Positions 1-12,659 of a DNA stretch of 64,000 bases are shown in pieces. Made by a program: the position numbers and the translations under genes. Within the stretch, counting starts at the first letter, position 1. Every line of letters starts with the position of its first letter. The DNA is taken from assembly GCF_047948215.1 (NCBI RefSeq), contig NC_134460.1, positions 12,047,001-12,111,000 of the forward strand, given 5' to 3'. The notes under the pieces are model-generated. The model had not been told where the DNA came from, ran no database searches, and saw only the letters and a program-made list of their open reading frames with translations. Source of the stretch: Lycorma delicatula (lineage: Eukaryota; Arthropoda; Insecta; Hemiptera; Fulgoridae).

Positions 1-128
1 AGTATGTAAAACAAATTGTTGGGGATGTAGGATGTAGAGGGTATACTGAAATGAAACGACTAGCACTAGATAGGGAATCTTGGAGAGCTGCATCAAACCA
101 GTCAAATGACTGAAGACAAAAAAAAAAA
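1..128 (+). mobile_element. RTE-like LINE copy 1, 3' end (cut by window edge)
   Basis: The last 36 or so codons of the window's main LINE family, ending in the residues ASNQSND with a TGA stop at 111-113, followed almost at once by a poly(A) run to 128. It is collinear with the complete 3' ends at 24690-24815 and 55975-56108. The element continues to the left of the window, so its length and 5' end are unknown. The frame is intact over what is visible. Assignment to this family is certain; assignment of the family to the RTE clade is inferred from the tail motifs. Confidence 0.93.
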
Positions 129-1316
129 TTATTTAACGCGTCTTGTAAGAACGGCGGAACCAGCTTTTAGTAAAACTTGCAAATAAATGTGATTTTAATA
201 TTATTTTACATTTATTTTTTTTATATTGACTCATTTTATCTATAAAGACGTTTTCAGTATAAAATAAAATCTCTTATCATTTTTTCAAATTTCTTTTTTG
301 TTTTTAACTATTATTACTAATAATTTTAAGTTAATAATGTACAAATCTTTGTTCTAATTTACTTTCATTAGAATTATCTTTAAAAAATATATTTACAACT
401 ATTTCTCTTTTACACTTCTGGTTATTATAGTAAGCTCCAATTTTAATGTGGTTGTAGAATAGCACGGCTTGGTGGAATAGCATTCCATTTGTAATATAAA
501 TTAGTTTGTCATTTGTTTTTTTTTTTATTTTTTTTATTGCTTGTTTCAATTTTTTTTTTTTTTGTCAATTTTAGATTTTATACGACTCCAGATCATAGAA
601 ATCATGAATATTGTTCTTTAGATAGACGTTTTACCTACGTTTGGTTGCCAATTAAATTTATTCATTGCCAAATGTAACACCTACGCGTAAATTTGTTGTA
701 TTGTGTAAACTATCTTTTATTATATTTTTCGTATCCGGAATTTGTAAATTTAATATCTTGTACAAACTAAATGTGCGCTTTAAACCTCTCAACATCCTAA
801 ATTCTTTAATTAAACAAATTGATTTTTGTAGCGAATAAAATCGTTACCTACGAATAAAATTTTATGATTTATTTTATTCTTACACTGTTTATCGGTGTTA
901 ATTATTAAATAATATTTATGTTACGATGTAGCTGTAGTTGTATTTAATTAGAGGGGGAAGATGTGCTTTGTTATATAACAAAATATTACTTTATGTAAAA
1001 TAAAAGGTGTTACAGAATGAACATAAGGCCTCGTAGTTTGATGGAGGGATTTATTTGGCTTGGGGTTATGCGTTGTACCGGAACGGTTACGCACGTGCGT
1101 GTATACCGTGACCTACTAATATGCGAACGTCAAATATCTTCTACCGAAAGTTAGTTTTTAGTATATTAAAGAAAAAAAAAATCTTTTTAAATAATTGTTT
1201 ATATCGTAACGATACATTTGTTGTAATGAATTTATTTAAATTATTTTTCACTGATTTTTTTTTTTTTTTTTGTAAAATAAATAAAATAATAAAACAGTAA
1301 ATAAAAATTGTTCCAG
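129..1316. other. AT-rich DNA, no gene seen
   Basis: AT-rich sequence with long A and T runs. A less AT-rich patch at about 1020-1140 contains no recognisable domain. No repeat family that I can name. Confidence 0.6.
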
Positions 1317-1654
1317 GCTAAATTTCCATGACCCACCGGGTTGGTCTAGTGGTTAACGCGTCTTCCCAAATCAGCTGATTTGGAAGTCGAGAGTTACAGC
1401 GTTCAAGTCCTAGTAAAGCCAGATATTTTTACATGGATTTGAATACTAGATCGTGGATACCGGTGTTCTTTGGTGGTTGTGTTTCATTCAATTAACCACA
1501 CACATCTCAGGAACGGTCGAACTGAGAATGTACAAGACTACACTTCATTTACACTCATACACATCATCCTCATTCATCCTCTGAAGAATTATCTAAACGG
1601 TAGTTACCGGAGGTTAAACAGGAAAAAAATAAAAATAAAATGCTAAATTTTCAT
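1317..1654 (+). mobile_element. tRNA-derived SINE, copy 1, with TSDs
   Basis: SINE body 1330-1641, flanked by target-site duplications GCTAAATTTCCAT (1317-1329) and GCTAAATTTTCAT (1642-1654), one mismatch. The head carries a perfect pol III A box (TGGTCTAGTGG) and a near-consensus B box (CGTTCAAGTCC), followed by a non-tRNA body and a tail of the form AAACAGGAAAAA-AAT. Between the two boxes is the 18-bp palindrome CCAAATCAGCTGATTTGG with one inserted C. It has no coding capacity and would need a LINE enzyme in trans. The same unit recurs at 10574, 16889, 39997, 46284 and 56816. Confidence 0.9.
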
Positions 1655-3130
1655 AATCATAGAAACAAGTAAAACAATTACCCTAATATATAAATTGGTT
1701 TCTTAAGATATCTAACTTTTTGATATACTTAAGCTGCAGTAATAAAGTATCGATATTTAAGTCGGTTTGATTTATTAAATTAAATCAGACATAATTATGA
1801 TTATAAATCATTTTGTTGAAGTGGTATTTGAAAATGTTAAGTTATTTTTTTATTTATTGTATTTGTTTGTGATTATTTATTAATTGTATTTTTCAACATA
1901 TATTCTAGTTTATAATTTTATAAAAAATTACCAATATAATAATGTAAGTAAAATAATTTATATTCTATAAATTATCTTATTTAAAGAACTTAGTATTTAA
2001 CTTACTTTTATCTATTGAAAAAGTTATCCTTTTATTTACTGCGTATTTAAAAAAAAAACATTTCTATCCTCCTAAGCGTAGTAATAATGTAAACGATCCA
2101 AAAAAAAAAACTTTGGAGGCAATATTGAGGGTAAGTGAGTCGATCAAAGTTTAAAAATATCGAGGTTTGAAATTATTAAAATTTTCTTTTTGTTTTATTT
2201 AAACTTTTAATAATAATATTACAATAAAATTTCATCATAATTAACCGCCACCAAAAAATCTTAGGTAACGTTTTATTGGTTATTCATTTTTCAGTAGGAT
2301 TTCTTTTTAGTTTCCTCCATTTAACGTAGTAACGACAAATCAAAAAACTTTTTTGGGAGGTGACATAAAGGGATGAGGGTAGAATAAAGTAAAAAATACC
2401 CATTTTTTTAATACTTTTTTCACGTTTCATTATTTCTCCCCTGTTTATAAATAAATAATCAATCCCAGGAAGTTGTATAACAATTTTGTTGTCAACTATT
2501 TTATATATATACATAAATACATTAAGTGAGTGTTTCAATTATTTCTATTGTAAACCCAGTTACCGCTCTCTTTCATTCTTATCGTCTGTATTCTTAACAA
2601 CCGTAATACACGAGTCAGCTTCGTTTGATTTCTAGCTTTGTATAAGTTATCTCTGACAAGGAAACAACCGTTATACCGACAAAGTAGTTATCCCGACAAT
2701 GCAGCCGCTAAGGAAGGTTGGACTAGGTCAACTTCCACAGATCATGTTATCCGTTCTGATTATGCATGCTGTGTGAAACGTCGGCTACATGTAGCTAGGA
2801 AATAATGGTTGACAACAAACTACTTCTCATTAAAGATAGAAATTATTAGCATGATAGTTAACGTATACGAATAGTCGCCCTGAAGTAGTCCTACGTCGTT
2901 AACATTTTGAGCACGTCAGGTCGTTGAATAAGTGTCAGCCAATGATGCTCCATCGGATAACTATCTTTTAACGGTTCGTCGTATGTTACTTGATTTTTAC
3001 GTTAAGCGTACTGCGTCGAAGATTTAAGTTTTTACGCAGAATTTCCGTAACTTAAACGATGATGATGTTGAAATCAGAAAAGTTTTTATATTTTTGAAAC
3101 CTCTAAAGTTTTCCTGTGAAATATAATTCT
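1655..3130. other. Non-coding DNA with an old direct repeat
   Basis: AT-rich. Two diverged direct repeats lie at about 2070-2170 and 2314-2405, each with CCTCC...AACGTAGTAA-like sequence, an A run, GGAGG and a GAGGGTA motif. The stretch 2600-2980 is less AT-rich and could hold an old element, but I recognise no domain in any frame. Confidence 0.4.
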
Positions 3131-3172
3131 GTCCTTATTCTATTTTTTGGTGAGAATCCTGAAATGCTGAGT

Positions 3173-3201
3173 GTGCGTGTGCGCGCGCGCGCGCGCGTAT
3201 A
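3173..3201. repeat. GT/GC dinucleotide microsatellite
   Basis: Alternating purine-pyrimidine tract (GTGTGCG then GCGCGC...) of about 28 bp, a potential Z-DNA former in an otherwise AT-rich setting. Confidence 0.85.
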
Positions 3202-3361
3202 AATAGGAGTACGGCGTCAGTTTTGCCCTCCGCTTCCGCGGGGAGCGCTAGTGTCGCGTTCGCCAGTTGGCTTTTTCCCTGTGGGAATTTCCCTTTTCCC
3301 TGAACGGGATGTTTGAAATTCTGCAGGGTTGCCAACTTTGGTAATATTTGTTCGCTTTGAA

Positions 3362-3425
3362 TATTATTTATAATAATTAATTCAAAGGTTGGTACCGCTG
3401 TTGATCAGCTGTTGTGTACCGGTCG
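3362..3425. repeat. Short inverted repeat
   Basis: TTAATTCAAA and TTTGAATTAA face each other about 45 bp apart, with inner GGTAC/GTACC pairs and a central TGATCA. The structure is foldback-like, but the arms are short and this may be chance or the end of a small MITE. Confidence 0.4.
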
Positions 3426-3467
3426 GTTTGAATTAAATAAATAAATAATATTTAAAGTGAAACAGAA

Positions 3468-3550
3468 ACCAGGTCGGCTAGGGATCGAACCGAGTCACGG
3501 CGGGACGCGACTGACTGACGCCTTAAACCAATAGGCTGCAGTGGCCGATT
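3468..3550 (-). repeat. tRNA-like SINE head (second family)
   Basis: Read on the minus strand this has a perfect B box (GGTTCGATCCC, complement of 3481-3491) and, about 45 bp upstream, an A-box-like CAGCCTATTGG followed by TTTAAGGCG. The spacing and order match a pol III internal promoter. No acceptor stem closes around it, so it reads as the head of a tRNA-derived SINE or a tRNA pseudogene rather than a working tRNA. Its sequence differs from the main SINE family in this window. Confidence 0.5.
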
Positions 3551-3554
3551 TGTC

Positions 3555-4129
3555 CGAAATTTTCCTGTCGAAAACATATTAAAAGTCGAGAACCTTACTA
3601 CCATTCCGACATTTTTTTTATTAACAAAATAAAATTTAAGATATTGCTTTTTTCACCATTTTGACTGTAAGTCGTTAAATATTGATTTCAAAAAAAAAAA
3701 ATCATTCTTGTCAAAAATGTAGAGCACAAAATTGTAAAACCCAAATTCAAAAAATCGAAAAGCAACTATAATTTTATGGTGATTATTTATGATTATAATA
3801 AGTTTCGTAGCAAAAACAACAAAATAGTTTATTAAATATTACTAATTTTAAAATCATTATATTTCAAAAAACGTATTTTGGGATTCACTAACTAAAAAAA
3901 CCAATTATAACTACTAAAATTTTACAAAATTGAATATTAAACGATAGCAACAGTTAGGGAAAAATATTTACGTTTAGATGATAATATCAGTTTTACGTAA
4001 ATTTTAGTTTTTGACTGAGTGCTGTGAGCGTAATATTTGTAAAATGCGTCAGTGCGCACCAAACAGTGAAAAAAGCATAAGTAAATGTTAACAAAAACAG
4101 ATCGTTATGTTAACTTGGTAGTTATCCAG
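3555..4129. other. AT-rich DNA, no gene seen
   Basis: Low-complexity A/T-rich sequence up to the target-site duplication of the next LINE; nothing recognised. Confidence 0.6.
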
Positions 4130-5644
4130 AAATATATACTTTTTTTTTTTTGTCTTCAGTCATTTGACTGGTTTGATGCAGCTCTCCAAGATTCCCTATC
4201 TAGTGCTAGTTGTTTCATTTCAGTATACCCTCTACATCCTACATCCCCAACAATTTGTTTTACATACTCCAAACGTGGCCTGCCTACACAATTTTTCCCT
4301 TCTACCTGTCCTTCCAATATTAAAGCGACTATTCCAGGATGCCTTAGTATGTGGCCTATAAGTCTGTCTCTTCTTTTAACTATATTTTTCCAAATGCTTC
4401 TTTCTTCATCTATTTGCCGCAATACCTCGTCATTTGTCACTTTATCCACCCGTCTGATTTTTAACATTCTCCTATAGCACCGCATTTCAAAAGCTTCTAA
4501 TCTTTTCTTCTCAGAGACTCCGATTGTCCAAGTTTCACTTCCATATAAAGCGACACTCCAAACATACACTTTCAAAAATCTTTTCCCGACATTTAAATTA
4601 ATTTTTGATGTAAACAAATTATATTTCTTACTGAAGGCTCGTTTAGCTTGTGCTATTCGGCATTTTATATCGCTCCTGCTTCGTCCATCTTTAGTAATTT
4701 TACTTTCCAAATAACAAAATTCTTCTACCTCCATAATCTTTTCTCCTCCTACTTTCACATTCAGCGGTCCATCTTTGTTATTTCTACTACATTTCATTAC
4801 TTTTGTTTTGTTCTTGTTTATTTTCATGCGATTGTTCTTGCGTAGGACTTCATCTATGCCGTTCATTGTTTCTTCTAAATACTTTTTACTCTCGGCTAGA
4901 ATTACTATATCATCAGCAAATCGTAGCATCTTTATCTTTTCACCTTGTACTGTTACTCCGAATCTAAATTGTTCTTTAACATCATTAACTGCTAGTTCCA
5001 TGTAAAGATTAAAAAGTAACGGAGATAGGGAACATCCTTGTCGGACTCCCTTTCTTATTAGGGCTTCTTTCTTATGTTCTTCAATTGTTATTGTTGCTGT
5101 TTGGTTCCTGTACATGTTAGCAATTGTTCTTCTATCTCTGTATTTGAACCCTAATTTTTTTTAAATGCTGAACATTTTATTCCAGTCTACGTTATCGAAA
5201 GCCTTTTCTAGGTCTATAAACGCCAAGTATGTCGGTTTGTTTTTCTTTAATCTTCCTTCTACTATTAATCTGAGTCCTAAAATTGCTTCCCTTGTCCCTA
5301 TACTTTTGCTGAAACCAAATTGGTCTTCTCCTAACACTTCTTCCACTCTCCTCTCAATTCTTCTGTATAAAATTCTAGTTAAGATTTTTGATGCATGACT
5401 AGTTAAACTAATTGTTCTGTATTCTTCACATTTATCTGCCCCTGCTTTCTTTGGTATCATAACTATAACACTTTTTTTGAAGTCTAATGGAAATTCCCCA
5501 TTTTCATAAATATTACACACCAGTTTGTATAATCTATCGATCGCTTCCTCACTTGCACTGCGCAGTAATTCTACAGGTATTCCGTCTATTCCAGGAGCCT
5601 TTCTGCCATTTAAATCTTTTAATGCTCTCTTAAAATATATACTT
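4130..5644 (-). mobile_element. RTE-like LINE copy 2, 5'-truncated, with TSDs
   Basis: Minus-strand LINE, body 4142-5632, with poly(A) visible as the T run at 4141-4151. It is bounded by the 12-bp target-site duplication AAATATATACTT at 4130-4141 and 5633-5644. The reverse transcriptase is readable from the KAPGIDGIP motif through FIDLEKAFDNVDW (motif A), GVRQGCSLSPLLFN (motif B) and FADDIVILAE (motif C) to the tail. The frame is broken by one stop at about 5163, where codon TTA of S-I-L-K-K has become TAA, leaving frames 5161-5691 and 4156-5115. The copy at 41207-42437 carries the same stop. The endonuclease domain is absent through 5' truncation. Confidence 0.95.
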
Positions 5645-7129
5645 AATTGACGTAAAGTATATATAATAATATATACTTTATTGACTGCCAACCTTCGATT
5701 TCATTATTTTTTTTAAATTTTCAAAAAATCTAATTAATGTAATTTAATAGTTTTTTTTTTTTTGTTGATGTAACATCATTATCATTTTTATTTACGACCT
5801 GATGAAAATGTTTCAAGAAGTTTTTTTATCTAAAATTTCCCTTTCTACGACTTTTGTTTGTTACATTTTTCGATGAATTCAATATTTAACTAGTTAAAAC
5901 CGAAAAACGAGACTACGTTTCGATTACACAGATATAGAATGGGCCATTTTACTAGATCCACCGGATATCTCGAAATTCGTAATGAGGTTGAATGGTTGTA
6001 AGGCTCTCGATTTTTAGTACGTTATTTTGAGGCATGCTTAGGGACCTTTTCCACTTGTTCTAATCAAAAAGTTTGCTTGTATATTCATATTTCGAATCTA
6101 ATGCTTCTACTTACTCTCTCTCTGTCTATATATATAAAAAATATAAAAGTAATATGGTATATAAAATAATATATTATTGTGTAATATAAACACAAAAGTA
6201 TATAAATTTATTAAAAAAAAATTTTTAATAAAAAAATAATTTATATTTAAAATTAAATTAAAATTTATTTGTATTCATTTGTTTTCGTCATTTATTTTTT
6301 TTGGGGATAAAGATTTTTACATCTATTTTACTTTAATCTTGTATTCTATTTGTGGGGTATATTTAAAACCCTACATTTTTTGTTCGTTGTTTCTTGGAGA
6401 GTTTAATCTGTGTTCTTTTATGTTCATTTTATTTACAGCTTAAAAATTATCTAATTTTTTTTTAATTATGTAAATGTTATTTGTCAGTAATCGTGGTTTT
6501 TTGACAATAACAAAATCCAGAATGTGCTGTTTAATATTGATAAATATTTATTTAAAATTTTTCTCATTTCACTGTTATATTTTTTTAATTTTTTTTTTAG
6601 TTGGTTTTTAGTGATTTTTTTGCTATCTAGTATTTTCGTTTGAATTTTTTTTTGTGCAGTGGTCATCTAAAACATACAATCGTTCGGCGTTAAGTATGTA
6701 AGGGAGATTTAGAGTTCTTGATATTTGTTTATCTTATTAATAAAATATCTAGAAATTTTGTTTTCTGGATATTTTATTAATTCTGTTTTTGAACAGAATA
6801 AAAAATCCGAGGCTATGGTAAAAGTCAAGTCTGGTTTCCTAATTCTTTCTAATACACTACAAAATTTATTTTTATATCCATGAAGTTTATTGCAATAATT
6901 GTAAAAAACGTAAATAACTGTTATATAAAAAGTCGTTATATTTTGTTTATTATATGCATACATATATATTTTTAATTTTAATTCTTAACAAAATAATAGT
7001 TTAGAGAATTATAAAAAATTGTTTGAGAAGATAACGATTGAAATATAAAGAAAACAATTTTTATCTATTGTTGTCTTTTGTCTATTAAGTACTTGCAGAT
7101 TAAATTGGTATAGAATAGAGAAATTATTC
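5645..7129. other. AT-rich DNA, no gene seen
   Basis: Very AT-rich, with a short CT run then TA run at about 6110-6150. No protein-like frame and no element recognised. Confidence 0.6.
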
Positions 7130-7163
7130 AAACCAGTCAAATTACTGATGAGCGAAAAAAAAA
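7130..7163 (+). mobile_element. Tiny 3' remnant of the RTE-like LINE
   Basis: AAACCAGTCAAATTACTGAT followed by GAGCG and an A run matches the last 25-30 nt of the main LINE family (AAACCAGTCAAATGACTGAA, then GAC and poly-A) with a few changes. It is either a very short 5'-truncated insertion or a decayed one. Confidence 0.6.
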
Positions 7164-8440
7164 GGTTACTTTAAAGTATTTATTTGTTTGTAAAATCATT
7201 GATAATTTCCTGTGCTACATCCTTTATAGAAAAGAGTACAAGGACTTTTCACCGACTCTTTGTTTCCTTCCATTTTATCCGTGGTGCGGTTGGGTAACTG
7301 CAACAGACAACCTGCAGTTTTTACGTAGCAATGGTATCGTTCATTATTCGTTGATATTTTTTTTTTTTTTTTGTTAATTTAGGTTAGGTTTATTACAAAA
7401 TAAATTTATTATTGCTATAAACGGATGTATAATACGTAATTGTTGGCGTGTATTCATATTCTTAGCGGTTACTTAGACCGACAAGTTTTATTAAAATACC
7501 ATTAATAACAGTCTTACTTAATGTAACTATAATGTTAATTTTGCGATAGAAGTATATATTATTATTACTGTTATTATTAAGGTCGTACCACTTGCCAGGA
7601 ATATTAGCTAGCTGATAGTTAACCTTTTACTTTCTGAAATTTATCTGTTACGGTTAGAAATTTAATCCTGTGAACCGCAAGGTAAAAGTTAACTAGATGA
7701 ATGAAACTCTTTGGGAATTTTACATATATTATTATATATATCCTGTCACATAATTAAACAATTTTTTTGGATTCCATAGGTTGGTAAAAAGGATTCTACA
7801 TGTAACCTGTTGTTAACCCGTGGATATTTCATAACCAATCAGCATCTTTATTTATCAAAAAATATTTTCACTTTAATACCAATCTGAGAAAATTCGGGAG
7901 AACATAAAGAGAGAAAATTGTACTGCCTACACATTCCATTCCATTCCTAATGGAAACTTGCGTAATAGATTTTCTTTTAAACAACATTAATTTAATCATC
8001 AAAAACATCTCAATCTTCTTTCCATTCAGGTTTTATACTTATTTAAAAATATTTTGACATCCTTTTTTTATCTCTACTTTCATTTAACTTCTGTTTGTAA
8101 TGTTTTATCAACCCGTATTTAAATCCTGTATTTGAATTAAAAAATCGTGGAACTGTTGTTTGGATATTGTCTAGAAAAAAAAATTATGACGCCCTGCATT
8201 TAATGTAAGAAGTGATTGATAGATTGGGTCTGTTACCTGTTCCCGAATAATTTAGGTATTCACTCGCTCAGCTGTTAAAGGTGTTTTTTAAATAATAATT
8301 CTCTTAATTAAACAAAACTATCGTCTACCAAATTACAGGTGAATTTTTTTGAAATATTTTTCATAATTTTCATTACAGGTTCCTTTTAAATGTACATAAC
8401 ATTAATTGAAAATTTTGCATTCGATCGATTTGTTTTAACA
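7164..8440. other. AT-rich DNA, no gene seen
   Basis: No domain, RNA gene or repeat family recognised. Confidence 0.55.
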
Positions 8441-10560
8441 CGAGTTTCCCTTTTCCGGTTATAACTGTATTATTGCTGCTGCAGCACAGCTATAACGAGA
8501 AAGTATAACGATCGGTCAAAATTTTAGATATCGAAACTTTTGCAAATATCGAAATTTCAAGATCCCTTACTCAAAAAAAGTTGTGGAAATTTCCGAAAGG
8601 TTTGTACGTAGGTGTGGTGGACATTATGTTGATTAAGATCTCCGGGTTGATCCAACATAATTCTTCGAAAATGGCTCAAAAATATGTAAATATGTAACAT
8701 TGATGGCAATAAATTTTGGATAAAATTAAAAGAGTTGAATAGTTAATTTTCGTCGTTTTTAATTTTTGAATTTTGTATGGAAAAAAATGAGCATTAGTAC
8801 AATATTAATCCTAATTAAATTATTTAAAATTATAGATTTTACCGCGTGTCTCAAAAATCCGTTGCTCAAAAAAATTTCAAATTTGGCAGAAATGTTTGGC
8901 TATATGTATCCCACTTTTGGCTTGATTTTCTACCGTATAGAGCCATATTTATTTTTTAATAAACTGTAAAATGTTTTACCTTTGCTGAATAAATTGACCA
9001 AATCGGATCAATTTTTTGAAATAAATAATTATTCCAATAAACTTCTAAGCCCCCAGAACAAGGGGGCTTAAGGAAACCCGTAGTTAAAATAACAAATCTT
9101 TATACCTTAATCTTCAAGATTGAAAATCCAGCTGTACCTAATGTTTGTGGACACGACATGGAAACTTTTAAAAAAAATTGTTTTAATACGACCTGCTTAA
9201 AATTTTAAAACCTTTTTTATAATCTCTAATAATTTATATTTCTCAAGTTGTATTATAATGTTATATGACGTAGATGTCGAGCAAGGGGATGAAATTGTAC
9301 TCTAAATGTTGCATAATTATATCATTAATATTTACCCAACTTCGTATTTAAAATAAAAATGTGCCAAGGGCAAAGACGAGGAACTTATGTTACGCTTTAC
9401 TGGCTTTTTTAGGTAGATTTCATAAGAAAGCTACCTATTGTAATAGGTACCATGATTCAACTTCCGGAAAACTTCGTCATGCCTTCGCGTTTCACATCCC
9501 CTAGACCCCAAAAACATCGTCAGTTCAAAAGTTTCTATATTCATTTATATACAAATCTATATATATATTTCACTTTCTTGTGGACCCGACAACTGCCGTA
9601 ATTTTGCGCCAATCACTTTCAAATTGATACATAAAATATAACGACCCAAAAACATGGTCGAGTTTGTGAATATGCAAAATCGGACCATGGAGGGAGGCTT
9701 TTTCGAAAAAAAAAACAAAATATCGCTATAACTTTCTTATTAAGTTAAATATCGAATTCGTTTAAAGTTCCTATTATTCTTTAGATAAGGGCCTAAAATT
9801 TACCTAAGTAAAGCTTTTTGATATCACCAACCCCATTGGCCCAGGGATTGGAAAAAATGGGGTTTAGAAGACAAATAACCTTAAAAACCTTAAAAATATA
9901 AAGACCCAAAAATAAATAAAGTTATAATTTTTTGAAAGAGGTTGAACATTTTTGGGTTTTTTAAGAGATACTAAAGAGTAAGGGTTATAAAAAAAATTAA
10001 GATTTTAACATTTTAAATCCATGGGTAACTTGCTAGATGGATTTAAATTTAAAATAAATCATTATTTTATAATTAAAAGAATATTTTTTCCCCGCAGACC
10101 GTTGCAGTGGGTGAGGCAAACAATTTTTATAGTGGTTTGAAAATCTATTAATGTAGGAAATATAGATGCAATAAAACTTCGATTAACTTCTTTTCTGAAG
10201 CAATATAAAAAAAAAGAACGATATATGTTATTTTTTTATAATGGGGGTTAATATGAAATAAAAACGTTTGGTAATTTGCGATTTTGATAAAAAATATTTC
10301 AACTATTGTAAGAAAATTTTTTTGCTTATGTTCTCCGGTAAAGATTTGAAATTTTTATCGGCCATAACATCTCAACTCCTTTTTCCAATTTTTGCAAAAA
10401 TTTAATACATTCCTTCACCCTCGAAGATAAGTAACTATCTACTGAGTTTGAAGAAAATAGGTCAATGGAGTCCAGAGTTATAAACCCAAATTCAGGCCAA
10501 CATACTTACGTACAAACCGACAAACGTCCGTCTGTTAAAAAAAGATTTTTTGAACTGGGA
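8441..10560. repeat. Unclassified interspersed-repeat block with a hairpin terminus
   Basis: No open frame of note. The clear signal is at 9411-9436: an 11-bp stem with one mismatch and a 4-nt loop (AGGTAGATTTC / GAAAGCTACCT), followed directly by ATTGTAATAGG. The same layout (hairpin, then TATTGTRAT) ends two other elements at 37763 and 53654, so I infer an element boundary here with the element running rightwards. A weaker echo (GAAAGTATAACGATCGG) is at about 8501-8517. The block runs to the SINE at 10574, which inserted into it. What mobilises it is unknown. Confidence 0.45.
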
Positions 10561-10893
10561 CCATTGGAATAAATCCACCGGGTTGGTCTAGTGGTTAACG
10601 CGTCTTCCCAAATCAGCTGATTTGGAAGTCGAGAGTTACAGCGTTCAAGTCGTAATAAAGCCAGTTATTTTACACGGTTTTGAATACTAGATCGTGAATA
10701 CCGGTGTTCTTTGGTGGTTGGGTTTCAATTAACCACACATCTCAGGGATAGTCGAACTGGGAATGTACAAGACTACACTTTATACATATCATCTACTCAT
10801 ACATATCATCCTCATTCATCCTCTGAAGAATTATCTAAACGGTAGTTACCGGAGGCTAAACAGGAAAAAGAAAGTCGAGACCATTGAAATAAA
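10559..10893 (+). mobile_element. tRNA-derived SINE, copy 2, with TSDs
   Basis: Body 10574-10878, flanked by GACCATTGGAATAAA (10559-10573) and GACCATTGAAATAAA (10879-10893), one mismatch over 15 bp. It has A box, palindrome and B box as in copy 1, and the tail AAACAGGAAAAAGAAAG. It sits inside the repeat block to its left, so it is younger than that element. Confidence 0.9.
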
Positions 10894-12059
10894 AACTTTT
10901 TTTCGCAGATTATTTACAATTTTTTTAATGTCTTCTCAACGGATAAAACTTAAAAAAGACCAATTTTTCTTAATTTTACCGATATGTATAATTTCCCGTT
11001 ATAGGTGTAGCTGTTACAGCAGGATACCGCTACTGCCTGGAGTGTAAAAGAGTAATTTAAATGAATTAAGCCATTGGTAGTAAACCTCTTTATTTACTCT
11101 TTCTGTTTAATTGGACTTTAATGCAGGACATATTTATTATTGTTCCTTAGCGTGTGTTTGTATATATTTAATTAAACACTTAAATTGTAGTAGACTCTAC
11201 AGTAGTAATCCGACAGTAAAAGGTGCTTGTTTACTGGGAGTTTTAAATTCTGATTTACTTCCTCATTAACTCTAGATTCAATGTTTATTATAACTCTTGA
11301 CTAATTAACCGTAGTTATGTACAGTTATCCGTTCTGACTTGGAATTTTCATTTATTATCGAACTTTTATCTTTTTTTTTTTATTGTGACTACGGTTTGTT
11401 TTTATCAAGTAGTACGATGTATAAATAACGTTAACAACGGCATACTGAGGGTGTGTTAGAGAGTTCTTAAAAGTACCGTTTTGTTTAACTTGCTTTTACC
11501 ATATGTATTGTTTGAATGATTTAAAGACCAGTTAGTAGATAGTTTAGTTTGCACTCTACTGTCACTTGGGGTCATGAAAGCCTTACTGGTATGAATACTT
11601 GGATGTAGTATAACATGAAACTTTAATAATACAACTTTACTCATATAATTATTAAATAAATAGTACTTCTAAATATAGTAATGTAATAAATAAACGTAGT
11701 ACAATGTGTTTATTAATATATTATTTAACTGTCATTCCATAGAAAGGTTGTTTTTTTTTTCAAATTTATAAATATGAAAATCGCATTTTAGTAACCATTT
11801 TTATATATTGTTTTCTAAATTAACAATTTATTAAAGTTTTAAATTAATTTTGTTAACTTAAAACTTAAGTTGTTTAGAAATTGCATTTCCTTGTTGTACG
11901 CCATGTCGACCGCTTTTCTAAGTTTCCTTTACATATAAATAAATAAATCGTATATTACTAATAGCGCATTACCTAAAATACCGGATGATACAAAGAAGAC
12001 TTCACAAATTTAAAAGTACGTAAAAATTTAGTTAGATAACTTACAGATTCCGTTGAGGT
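10894..12059. other. AT-rich DNA, no gene seen
   Basis: The first part may be the right-hand continuation of the repeat block split by the SINE. The remainder is AT-rich, with nothing recognised. Confidence 0.5.
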
Positions 12060-12510
12060 CTCATTTCATAGAAAAACACATCAAACGTTTGTCACCGGAC
12101 AATCACTCTGGTTCTTTGTGGCTTCCATTTGTAATGCGACATACATCCCACCTGAAATCGATTTCATTCCAGATTGTAGCCGGCAAGTCGGGTGTTACCC
12201 CTCAGCAGCTGCGGCGTTAATTCGAAGTCTTAGCTCAACAAGATCAGCAGGCAAATATTGTACATTAACCCGATTTTTAAGTGAAACGCCACGAGAAAAA
12301 TCTGGCGGGTTCAAATCTGGGAACCGAGGTGGCCGTGCAATTGGATCTTCGTGACAAATCCACCTACCAGGGAATCGAGTTTCAAGAAAATCTCGGACTT
12401 CTGAGATGGCGTTCCGTCTTGCTGACAGTAATGACTTCCATCTGGGTCGTCATCGTCTAATTGAGGAATTAGAAAATGCGTGTCCACCAGATAAACTATA
12501 CCATTTACGA
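12060..12510 (-). pseudogene. Remnant of a Tc1/mariner-superfamily transposase, C-terminal part
   Basis: On the minus strand the order of motifs fits the C-terminal half of a DDE-type transposase: NGIVYLV, FLIPQLDDDD, CQQDGTPS (second catalytic D), VRDFLETRFPGRWI, then PIARPPRFPDLNPPDF (third acidic position) and a helical tail ending LRLRINAAAAEG. Reading needs at least one frame change (about 12400) and stops occur, so it is dead. The N-terminal half is missing; upstream of it a SINE fragment and then the 5' end of another transposon follow. Plus-strand frames across this interval are shadows. It belongs to a different family from the sense transposase at 12775, judging by the motif sequences. 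Confidence 0.65.
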
Positions 12511-12511
12511 T

Positions 12512-12558
12512 TGCCTCCTGGAAGAATTATCAAGGTTAAACAGGAAAAAGAAAGAAAG
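12512..12558 (+). mobile_element. SINE 3'-end fragment
   Basis: GGAAGAATTATC and then GGTTAAACAGGAAAAAGAAA match the end of the main SINE family (GAAGAATTATC...GGCTAAACAGGAAAAAGAAA), with the stretch between them deleted. It interrupts or borders the antisense transposase remnant. Confidence 0.55.
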
Positions 12559-12659
12559 TACATTGTCAGAGTTGTTCAGGAAGTTAATAGCGCGTTAAGC
12601 CAGCCGTCAGCCTGTGTACAGCAATACGCCGCCCGCTATACCTTGAGATCAACTACAGA

